Shown here one piece after another: positions 55,205 to 64,000 of a stretch of 64,000 bases of DNA. This DNA comes from Lycium barbarum. Lineage: Eukaryota > Streptophyta > Magnoliopsida > Solanales > Solanaceae. A program made the position numbers and the translations under genes. The stretch's first letter is position 1; each line of letters opens with the position of its first letter. The DNA is taken from NCBI RefSeq assembly GCF_019175385.1, contig NC_083345.1:119167657-119231656 (forward strand). The letters are read 5' to 3'. Below the pieces are notes generated by a model. That model had not been told where the DNA came from. It did not search any database and saw only the letters and a program-made list of their open reading frames with translations.

Positions 55205-57690
55205 TCCGTAGGTAAACCGCATTGGGCGGATTCTTAATACCGAGGTGCTTAAAACCTTCCTCGGGGATCACCAGAACCCTTACCCGTTCACTGGATTTTA
55301 TTTAAAGGTTTTCAATAATTAATCTTTAAATTGGTTTCCTAATTCTCATTCAATAAATTAGGTGGCGACTCTGTTTGTTCACGACAAAGAGGCCGAGTTA
55401 TGAGAACCTTTTATGCGCGAGCGTAAAAGCGGACCGTAACAGAGGTAATATAAATACAAGTGTGATGCAATGCGATGCACTGACCAACTGTCTCATAATG
55501 TACACACTTGCTACGGACAGAAAAAATCCACGTCTCGATAGTCATGACCCATGGGGGACCCGCGAAGTCCATGTACTAGTCACTCCGCACACAACCCAGA
55601 GATGACTTCCACAACACTAGCCACTCCGCACACAACCTAGAGATGACTTCCACAACACTAGCCACTTCGCACACAACCTAGAGGTGACTTTTATCCTTCA
55701 CTTTCTCATCATGCATTTCTATAATCTTTTTCCATCAATTTATCCATTAGGACCACATCATATACCATGAGAAATGTAGGATGAAACGTATGCATGAATG
55801 TCGAATTCATGTGTGATCATGGGGATGAATAACCATAACAACATCCGTAAATTATTTGCCAATACAAACTTAACCCCAAATGTGTGCAATGCGTCCGAGA
55901 CAATTTCCCTTCGGACCACATAGGTAACATCAAGTAATATATGCATGAGGTGCTGTATGAGGTATGCATGTAGCAAACACCACAATAAGAAGCCTTGGAT
56001 GTTTTACTTCCTCACTTATCATTGTTAATATCAAATCACAGTTCATATCAATGAATCATGTAGAATGTGTATGAATGTTATGCATGATATCAATATCAAG
56101 TGTAAATCATATTCAAATCGCATTCTCGCCTCTATATGAACACACATCTCAATACCAATCCTAAATCATTGTTCTTTCCTTTATCGATGATAAGTGGCAA
56201 GATAGGTGAGAGGTGAATGCATCACAACAACAACATAGTAAACAGGCAACAAGCCCAATACCGCACACATGGAGACAAATCAACTCACAATAATAAGGCA
56301 ACAAGCCCACAAACTCATCAACATTACCAATCTAAGAATATCCATCCCAACGTCATACCCGAAGCTTAACATACTTTCTCTGTCAATAATTAAATTCTAT
56401 ATATGTTTCGCTAATTGAAGTCTAATCAATAGGTAAGTCGTAACCTACCTCGATGCCGAGTTGGTTCCACGAACCGTCAAATGTGAGTCTTGCCCTTCCG
56501 AAGAGCCTCCGAATACTCAAGTCTAGTCATTATAGAAATATAAATTAGAAACGGGAAATAACGGTACCCATATTGCTACACATTCCTTTGAATAAAAAAT
56601 CAACTAAAGAAAGGAGGGAAATTAGACCCACAAGGGTAAAACGGGTATTTCAAGAGTGGAAAAGGTAACCCAACATTCTAGAAGTTCAATTCTACTCTTC
56701 AATTGCAAATTAAGCTCAATTATTGATCAATTTCATCATTCAAGATAAAATTCTCAATTTAGGCATAAACCCTAGTTTTCCATAATTAACTCCTCAACCC
56801 AAGTTAGAGATTCAAGCTTATCATTTACTGACTCACAAGATTCCATGATCAGAATAGCAAGATTCATCAATTAAACTCACATTCATGGCCTAAAATTCAA
56901 TTAACACACTTAAGGTTAAGACTCAGCTTCTCCAACTAGCTTTTCTAGATCCCATCATAGATTTCTAGCTTAGGAAGGTAAATAAATAAGAACAAGATGA
57001 AGGAGACTTACCCCAAGATGAATCAACTCTGAATACATTTCAAATCGCCTTTGAGTTTCTTGGAGAATTAATTTTTGGAATGGGAAAGAAATGGTTCGAA
57101 TTAGGGCATTTAATGATTTTGATTCAGCAATTCACGCTCCAGTGTAAAGGGTTCCGCTTCTGCGGAGGACCATCTGTTGAGGCGGATCTCAGTAATGTAA
57201 CAAGAAATTTGCACCTGCGGACCAAGCCTCGCTGAGGTGGGTCCGCTGGGGCGAGACACTAGGACTAACAGAATTCTAGTTTTTCACCAAGTTTCACCCC
57301 AAATACTGCCTCCACCCGAGACCTCCCAGATATAATATAAATAGGCACACATAGTAAAAACATGCTACGGACTCACTCGTGGCCTCGAATTTTCCATCGG
57401 AGCTCTATTTGACCGGATCAACCCCCCAACGGCCAAAAACTAACTTTCCAACCAATAGCACAAAACACTCCCGAGTGCCTGGGGAACCGGATTAAATACC
57501 CCATCAAGTCATAATCGAACGAATTTTTGAAAAAGGTCTGTTTACCCAAAAGTCAACTGTTGGTCAATGGTTTTTTACTTTAAGGCTCTAATTCTCATAA
57601 ATCACAATAAACTCACCCTATTACCTCATAAATTGTGTTGCCCATCCCCGCGGGTCAGAATCATTTGACAGGACTTGGGTAAGGGTCAAC
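55205..57690 (+). repeat. degenerate LTR-retroelement leader/LTR, copy 3
   Basis: Collinear with 5941-6607 joined to 17626-19470. The 41-bp tandem array is at 55581-55690. Holds the intact target of element A near 55860. Confidence 0.6.
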
Positions 57691-57698
57691 GGGAGTAA

Positions 57699-58410
57699 AT
57701 GGGTCAAAAGTACAATAATGATCAATTGGTCATTACAATACCAGTCATTAATATGTTTCCAGAAGTTTTCCAAGAAGATATCCTTGGAGTTCTTCCCGAC
57801 AGGGAGATAGATTTTGGAATTGATCTACTTTCCGACACTGGGACGATATCTATTCCGGTATACAAAATGGCTCCAGCAGAGTTGAAAGAGTTAAAAGCCC
57901 AGTTGAAAGATCTTCTCGAGAAGGGATTTATTAGGCCAAGTGTCTCACCTTGGGGCGTGCCAATTCGGTTTGTCTGAAAGAAAGATGCATCCGTACGCAT
58001 GTGCATTGACTACCATTAGTTGAACAAAGTCACCATTAAGAACAAGTATTCTCTCCCCAGAATTGATGATTTATTTGACCAACTTCAGGGTGCCAGTGGT
58101 ATTCAAAGATTGACCTCAGATTAGGATACCATCAGTTAAAGGTTAAGGAAGTTGATATTTTAAAGACAACTTTCAGAACCGGTTATGGTCATTTTGAATT
58201 TCTTGTCATGTCATTTGGGTTGGAAAATGCACCAGCCACTTTTATGGACCATATGAACGGGGTCTTCAAGCTTTGAGTTATTCGTCATTGTCTTTATTGA
58301 TGAAATTTTAGTGTATTCCTATAGTGAGACTGATCATGCAGAACATCTCGGAATAGTGTTGCAGACACTTCAGGATCGTGAGCTTTATGCAAAATTTTCA
58401 AAGTGCGAAT
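57699..58410 (+). pseudogene. gypsy reverse transcriptase fragment, copy 3
   Basis: [36 protein letters not shown], a TGA at 57975-57977 shared with 19753-19755, then [17 protein letters not shown], a frameshifted RT core and [14 protein letters not shown]. Non-functional. Confidence 0.85.
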
Positions 58411-58658
58411 TTTGGAATTTTCGAGTTGAAATTGGAGTTGAGGATGGAGCTGTGTTTGGTTATTGTTTTCGCAAAGAATATTTTGTTGTTTGAATGTATT
58501 GCAAGTGAAAAAATTGAAAACAAGGTTTTAGTCGTTTTTCAAATTCCAAATACAACTTCAAGTTGTATTTGGAATTTTCATGGCCAAACACTGATTTCCA
58601 AATAAAGTGAAATAATTTTCAGGAAAAAAGTGAAAAAATTTCATGGCCAAACGGGTCC
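58410..58658. mobile_element. truncated PIF/Harbinger-like MITE, copy 3
   Basis: Right end GGCCAAACGGGTCC then TTA. Paralogue of 20180-20409. Confidence 0.6.
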
Positions 58659-58664
58659 TTAGTC

Positions 58665-58784
58665 TATCGGGCTATGGAAAAAGTCAAGTTAATGCAGGAG
58701 CATTTGTGAACAGCTCAAAGTCGCCAGAGGTCCTATTCAGATGTGCGGTGAAGGGATTTAGAGTTTCATGTTGAAGATTGGGTG
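58665..58784 (+). pseudogene. gypsy integrase C-terminal fragment, copy 3
   Basis: EKVKLMQEH, stop, [12 protein letters not shown]. Split by the MITE that follows. Confidence 0.65.
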
Positions 58785-59684
58785 TAGGGGTGTCAATGGT
58801 ACGGTTCGGGCAGTTATTTTTATAAAATTTAAATCGTACCAAATTTTCGGTTATTTTATTTTGTAGAACAAAAATTGAAATTTCCGAAACCGTCTCATCA
58901 TGTCAGTTTCTCTTTGGTATCGGTACCGTTCGATTAATTTTCGGGGTTTTTTTAACGAACATCATGTTATAGTCACTATTAAAATTAAGAAACAATATCA
59001 TACATACTTCTATAGGACATTGATAAAAAATCCCTAGATATTTTTACGGATTAAAAGGTGATGAATCAAGAAAACATGAAAGACAACAAGAATAGATATT
59101 TATCCCACTATTTTACAGTAGTGTAAATTAATGTTAAGAAAAAACAAAAAATGTATTTTGGATTGCACGAGGGTGAAAAAACCAATCAAGATGAGACTCA
59201 AGAACTGAGACTACTAAGATTAAGTATCCAATAAGAAAAGTTAAAAATCATACGAGAGGAAAGATATCTAATACTTTGTAGCTTTCTATCCAAGTTCATT
59301 GGAATACCTTGTAGCTACTAGTTATTAGAGATGCTAAAACTAATTTAATTTCAATTGGAGTAGTATAATAGGTTTCAGAGTTGGAACTCATGTGTTAATT
59401 ATGTTGCTGACTTGTAGTCGTTTCATCATTCCAAACCCAAGGCGAAAATTTTAAAATTTATATATTTAAACTTAATATATAAAATATATTTTACACATAA
59501 ACTTATTCGGTACGGTTCGATATATTTTCGGTTTATTTTTATAAAATAAAAAACCTACCTAATTATTCGGTTCAGTTATAATATATAAAAATTCGTCGGT
59601 TTTATTAAAAATAACGTAAAAATCAGTTCGGTATGGTACGATTCGGTCGGTCAAGTCGGTTGTTAGAAAACCATTGACACCCCT
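58785..59684. mobile_element. Mutator-like MITE, copy 3
   Basis: Ends TAGGGGTGTCAATGGTACGG and, inverted, AGGGGTGTCAATGG. Duplication GATTGGGTG at 58776-58784 and 59685-59693. Better-preserved termini than the copy at 20536-21435. Confidence 0.88.
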
Positions 59685-59711
59685 GATTGGGTGTTCCTAA
59701 AGGTCTAACCG

Positions 59712-59990
59712 ATGAAGGGTGCCATGAGGTTTGGAAAGAAAGGGAAATCTAGTCCCAGTTATATCGGACCATACAAGATCCTGCGAAGGATTGGTCAAGC
59801 GGCTTATGAGCTTGAGTTACTGCAAGAATTGACTTCTATGCACCCAGTGTTTCACGTATCCATATTGAGAAAATGGGTGGAATTAATCGAGTGTTGCACA
59901 ACCCAAGTTAATGAAACTCGAAGTAGAAGAATCAACGTCAAAATGTCAATCATCCCACTTACTGAGGTTTATCAGTCAATATTAATTTAG
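59712..59990 (+). pseudogene. gypsy integrase C-terminal fragment, copy 3 continued
   Basis: MKGAMRFGKKGKSSPSYIGP, HPVFHVSILRKWVE. Open for 92 codons because the stop seen at 21645 is absent, but the trailing residues are not chromodomain. Confidence 0.75.
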
Positions 59991-60149
59991 TAAAAGAAGT
60001 TGTCTTGAGTCCTTTAACTTTGACCAAAATCCTGCAAAATTGAACAATTTTTACTTCAAATCAATACTTTTTTCAAAGATCTTAAAGCCTCGTGTACTCT
60101 TCACGAATAAATAAAATGTCCAGAGACTTAAAGAAATCGTGAGCTTTTA

Positions 60150-60379
60150 TATAACAGTGGTGTTCAACCAGCCTGTTTCTTGTGCACGTCTCGGCTAATT
60201 CCATTGGGTTTGGGTAGCTGCCACTTCCGGCTAGCACAAGTATTGCCGTAGTGGGAAGCTTTGCTCACCACTTAGACAAATGTTAAAAATCACCTAATAC
60301 TTTTCCTACTAATATTTAAACCCCTAACTCCAAGAGTTGCACCCAATTCATTGACCATTAGGCCACACTCTTAGGTGCA
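60150..60379 (-). mobile_element. SINE resembling TS family, copy 3
   Basis: Paralogue of 21905-22132 with the same ends; a slightly better box A (GTGGCCTAATGG). Confidence 0.7.
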
Positions 60380-60624
60380 ATACATGAAAATTTTGGACCC
60401 AAGTGGATTTCTTTTGCTGGTTTTTTAATATGTTTTTTGTTTGAGCATCCGTTCAAAGAGAAGTTCCACTTTGCAGAATACTTGTCAATGTTAGACGTCT
60501 AACAGAACCAAAAGCAATGGAAGATACTAATACTAAATAAGTCATGGAAAGAGTAACTCAGATTCACGCATGATTAGGAGGAAATAAGTAATGCTGCTAT
60601 TTAATTGGAAGTTGGAAGAAATAA

Positions 60625-60800
60625 TTAGGTACTATCAATAAGCTCAAGGTGCCGTGATCCAAGCATACTTTTGGCAATAGCTAGAGCTAGATCATTGCCT
60701 TGAGATGCCGGAAATTTATCAAATAAACATTCATGCAATATAAATGAATTGATCAGAGGGAAAGAACGGACAACAATTTCTTTGTAATCTTTAGCAATCA
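60625..60800 (-). pseudogene. F-box/LRR gene fragment, earlier protein segment
   Basis: FDKFPASQGNDLALAIAKSM and GSRHLELI match the segment that precedes EGLHAVLDGCPHL in SKIP19-like proteins. It lies downstream, in the minus sense, of the later segment at 61552-61985, so the gene order is scrambled. Confidence 0.6.
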
Positions 60801-61551
60801 AGGTGAAGTAAGGGATCAGAGACAATAGTTAAGTTAGAAATGAAGAGGGTAGTTAGGGGCAAGAGCGATAGAGAAGATGCAAGGCCAACATATTTGTTTA
60901 TTAGAAAACTTCATTAACTTCTTAGAAACTTCATTATGCAACTTGAGTTAGTTAGGCCAAGATGAAAAGACAGGACACTAGTAGTAGTATATTTTGTTGT
61001 GTAACAGTGATAGAAGTAATACATGTTGTAACAATATTAGTAATAGTAGTTGATGTATGCAACCTCAGGAGTACTGCAGTCTAGAAAGGTTCTAGTATAG
61101 ATATGCTGTAAAGTTCTTAAGAGTTATTTCTCATCTGTTTTCTTTTGAAACAACTAAAGTGTTGGTGTGTTTACATGATTATAGCAAGCTAGCATGAATC
61201 CAGTCTAGAAAGGTTCTATTAGATATAGTGTAAAGTTCTTAAGAGTTATTTCTAATGCCTCTTAATTCAAATCCGTTTCTATGAACTTTGTACAACTGGT
61301 CTCAACTCCAAAATAGAAGACGAATGCTGCTATAAAACAAATAAAAGTAAGCAGAATTTCTAAATATTGGGGAGATTAATGAAACTTGAAAAGAAAATTG
61401 AATTTCTCACAGGACTTCCCAGTAGATGTCTACTCTAACTGTATTCAATCAACAAACACCTGGAATACTATTGTTTCATAATCCAATGGCAAAAAGAAAA
61501 CCTTACAAATCGACAACTCAAATAAAAGCTCATAAAACTGAGTAAATGGAT

Positions 61552-61985
61552 TTAGCCGTAGTAGTCAATAAAATCATCATAAACTCGATGACCTAGGCTG
61601 GTCAAAGAGAACCTATGGAACTCATCATCATCATAAGACGAAGACGCAGTAACTGCATCGGGGTAGTCTTCATCATGATACAAATAATCCCAAATTTCAG
61701 CATTGAGTTTATAAGAGGAATCATGAGGGTCCTTCAGGTATATAATCAGTTGTTTTCATCTCCTTCCTAAATCTCCTTCATCAAGATGGATTATATAAAA
61801 ATGATGTAAGTCAAGCGACTCAAGGTGTGGACAGCCATCAAGAACGGCATGCAGACCTTCATTTGATAAGTCCTTAAAACTCGTTTCATCAAACTCGTTT
61901 CATCAATCTTCCTTTGTTTCTTCTGTCTTCTCCATATCTTCCTTTGGTTTCTTCTTCATTAATTTCACCTGAATCTAACTCTGTA
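61552..61985 (-). pseudogene. F-box/LRR (SKIP19-like) C-terminal fragment, copy 3
   Basis: Ends DDFIDYYG as in copy 1. An in-frame TGA replaces a cysteine-type codon in GRRCKQ (near 61756), and CTCGTTTCATCAAA is locally duplicated near 61880. Non-functional. Confidence 0.7.
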
Positions 61986-62017
61986 CAATGACCATTTTAA
62001 GAGTGGGAGATTATTAG

Positions 62018-62713
62018 AGTTGAAAACTCAGTATAACACGTAATCATAAACTCCCTTTAAAGATTTAATCTATCTAACTTCAACCAGACAACCTTTGTTG
62101 AAAACGTTCCCCCACTAATACTAGTAATCTGTTATTTTTCTAACAGATTTCTATCACAAATTGACCCAACATTAAAGAACAAACATTTCGACCAAGGTAA
62201 TTTATACTATAAGAGATTAATGCTGTTGTAGAAGACATTTGGCTAAATTTTACTTCATCTATAGTAATCTGGCATAAATAGAACTTAGTCACTGTTTATC
62301 TAAGTTTTCAGTTCCTTTATGTATCTATACTATCTAAGTTGCTTTCTTTTAATTTGTTAATGGATTAGGCCTCTCAAGATGTTAAGATATCATCTACTTA
62401 TTTATCTACTGAGTTCCATTCTTGCTGAAAAATAATTAGATAAATAAACGAGTTCAATAGAAATATTAAGTATGTGAAGATTGTTATACGCACCCTTTCA
62501 CAGAGCCAATACATCATAATAAAAGACCCTAATATGACCAATCACGTGTAATAAATCATATGAACTACTCAATTTTACCTATCTTATTACAATCAAACAA
62601 TGTACCAGGAATTATGCACCAAACATTTTCATCAAAGTCAATGAGAATTCTCAATCATTGGTAAAACATCTAATGGCTGTTGAATATTCATTCTTTAATT
62701 ATTTTACTTACCT
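62018..62713. other. 3' flank of NLR, copy 3
   Basis: Matches 26873-27579. hAT and both Stowaway sites are empty here. Confidence 0.7.
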
Positions 62714-64000
62714 CTAGTTGATTGTGTCAAAGGCATCAACTTTAAGAATGTTGTTTCCCAACTCCTCCTCTTGATCATTTTGGATCTTCTTAGCGACTTC
62801 CACAAGGGAAGGAGTGCATCCCCGTAACTCAATTTGCTGCAGTGTCATACTATCTGCAAATGCTTGAGGAATCTCTTGTAAGGAACGACAGTTTCTGAAA
62901 ATTATGCTTTCGAGAAGTGGGAAAGAATCATCGGTGGACCTCCAGTATTTAAGACCCGTGTTCTCTAGAAGCAAGAATTTCAATTCAGGAAATCCCATCT
63001 CTGATACTTCCCATACATATTCCCCGACAGGCTCCCTACCATAGAAGAGATTAACCTTCAATTTGAGCACCTCGAGTTTGTGCAACTTGCTAATGATTGT
63101 CATGGCCTTCCATGGTTGATAAGTTCCTTGAAGTGTCAGCTTCTTGAGATTCGGTGGGAAAGAATCCGGACATGGAACTGGAAGCTTATGATTGTAAGTG
63201 TCGTATACTACGATTTTTAGTGCCTCTAGCTCAGGTAAATATATAATATTATCTAGGGATTTGGGCTCACGACAAAAGTCATCAGTTCTGCCACAAATTC
63301 CCAATTTTTTCACTTTTTTAATCCCTTCAAACATCTGTTTAGTGCAACAATCAGGACTCAACCCATAAATACTTTGCAAGTTATCCAAAACCTGGTACTT
63401 AACATCATCGGCAGATAACTTTAGAGAACACAAATAAAAGCTTTGCAAGTGGAGATGCCTCAATTGAGACATTTTCCATGTTCCATTTGGTAGGTGAAAC
63501 CAACTGGGTTTACTTGTCTTTCTTTCACGAATAATAAAAGTTTGTAAATTTTGAAGCTTATAAACTGGTAGATATGGACACGTGTTCAAACGCCCCATAG
63601 CCAAATATCTCAAGGAAACCAGGTAAGATAATTCCTTAGGGAAACTACTCCTGCCCAATCGCCCCAAGTCCAATACTCTAAGAAGTTTGAAATGGTTTAG
63701 TCCTAATTCAATAGTACTAGACCTAATTTCACCCGAAAGAAACTTAAGAGAACGTGTTTTACTGTAAGTAAGAGAGGGAAAAAAACAACCTTCCTCTAAA
63801 TGAAATGAAACCCACCGACGATCTTGAATAACACTTTTGGGTTCAGAAATTGAGGGATTTGGAACGTACAAAAGATTCTCGCTTTCAGCTTCTCTCAAGC
63901 ATAAATCATGGAGAAGATCATGAATCCCACATGTCTTGATATTTCCATCCAAACTATGCTTGCTAACAACAATTAGACTTTTATCAATAAGATCATGTAG
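62714..64000 (-). CDS. CC-NB-LRR resistance protein, partial (window edge)
   Basis: The C-terminal half of an NLR closely similar to 27580-30183. The frame is open from the stop at 62714 to the right edge (about 428 residues). It includes the ARC2 end, IHD in CGIHDLLHDL at the MHD position, and the full LRR region. The true start lies beyond 64000; the internal Met near 63952 is not the start. Differences cluster in the LRRs (for example the SFGWEHVGENVWE stretch reads FYGREPVGEYVWE), where recognition specificity usually resides. No stop or frameshift is seen. Confidence 0.9.
   Translation of the reverse strand, partial: LHDLIDKSLIVVSKHSLDGNIKTCGIHDLLHDLCLREAESENLLYVPNPSISEPKSVIQDRRWVSFHLEEGCFFPSLTYSKTRSLKFLSGEIRSSTIELGLNHFKLLRVLDLGRLGRSSFPKELSYLVSLRYLAMGRLNTCPYLPVYKLQNLQTFIIRERKTSKPSWFHLPNGTWKMSQLRHLHLQSFYLCSLKLSADDVKYQVLDNLQSIYGLSPDCCTKQMFEGIKKVKKLGICGRTDDFCREPKSLDNIIYLPELEALKIVVYDTYNHKLPVPCPDSFPPNLKKLTLQGTYQPWKAMTIISKLHKLEVLKLKVNLFYGREPVGEYVWEVSEMGFPELKFLLLENTGLKYWRSTDDSFPLLESIIFRNCRSLQEIPQAFADSMTLQQIELRGCTPSLVEVAKKIQNDQEEELGNNILKVDAFDTIN

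Larger units (their letters stand above)
51780..64000. repeat. segmental duplication copy 3
   Basis: Collinear with 2075-30300 minus elements A and the solo LTR. Runs off the right edge inside the NLR. Confidence 0.85.

Noticed and set aside
1..64000. CRISPR arrays, rRNA, tRNA genes, prophage or bacterial operons
   Set aside because: None seen. The tRNA-like signals at 21905-22132 and 60150-60379 belong to SINEs, and tandem repeats here lack CRISPR spacing.

Overview
This is a plant nuclear genome window. It is AT-rich and dominated by transposable elements. The gene families and repeats point to Solanaceae: a solanaceous R1-type CC-NB-LRR resistance gene family, an antisense SINE resembling the Solanaceae TS family, and Stowaway, PIF/Harbinger, Mutator and hAT MITEs. 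The species cannot be named from the sequence alone.

The backbone is an NLR resistance-gene cluster built by segmental duplication. The repeated unit reads, left to right: NLR 3' end (minus strand), SENP8/NEDP1-type deneddylase gene (plus strand), its 3' flank, degenerate Ty3/gypsy remnants, an F-box/LRR gene fragment (minus), an NLR 3' flank, then an NLR (minus). Copy 1 spans about 2.1-30.3 kb. It holds an intact deneddylase gene (2772-3455) and a full-length NLR (27580-30183). A shorter copy starts at about 45.9 kb and ends in an LRR-only NLR fragment (52197-52872). Copy 3 (about 51.8-64 kb) holds a deneddylase pseudogene (52993-53653) and an NLR that runs off the window end (62714-64000).

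Younger elements sit on this backbone. Several are dated relative to the duplications because another copy keeps the empty target site. Gypsy element A (6613-17620, TSD CAAAC) has nearly identical 3.2-kb LTRs. A 3.2-kb solo LTR lies at 23669-26867 (TSD TTATT). A structurally complete hAT transposon lies at 47477-51211 (TSD TGTAGAAG) with a four-exon transposase that reads through. A Mutator-like foldback element lies at 3897-4656 (TSD TTCTTTTAA). Stowaway MITEs lie at 2105, 51514 and 51823. Gypsy element B (33696-43191) is inserted in a TA microsatellite between the two halves of the cluster. Elements A and B are minus-strand chromoviruses with an initiator-Met-tRNA PBS and a polypurine tract. 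Both have a gag gene that lost its middle, plus stops or frameshifts in pol.

The most novel signals I see are these. A small hairpin (5-bp stem, loop UUUCUUC) recurs in three different LTR families here, with compensatory stem changes. The deletions and insertions that separate the paralogous blocks can be read at base level. The upstream sequence of the deneddylase gene contains antisense NLR sequence. The NLR P-loop contains a miR482/2118-like target. No rRNA, tRNA or CRISPR was found.
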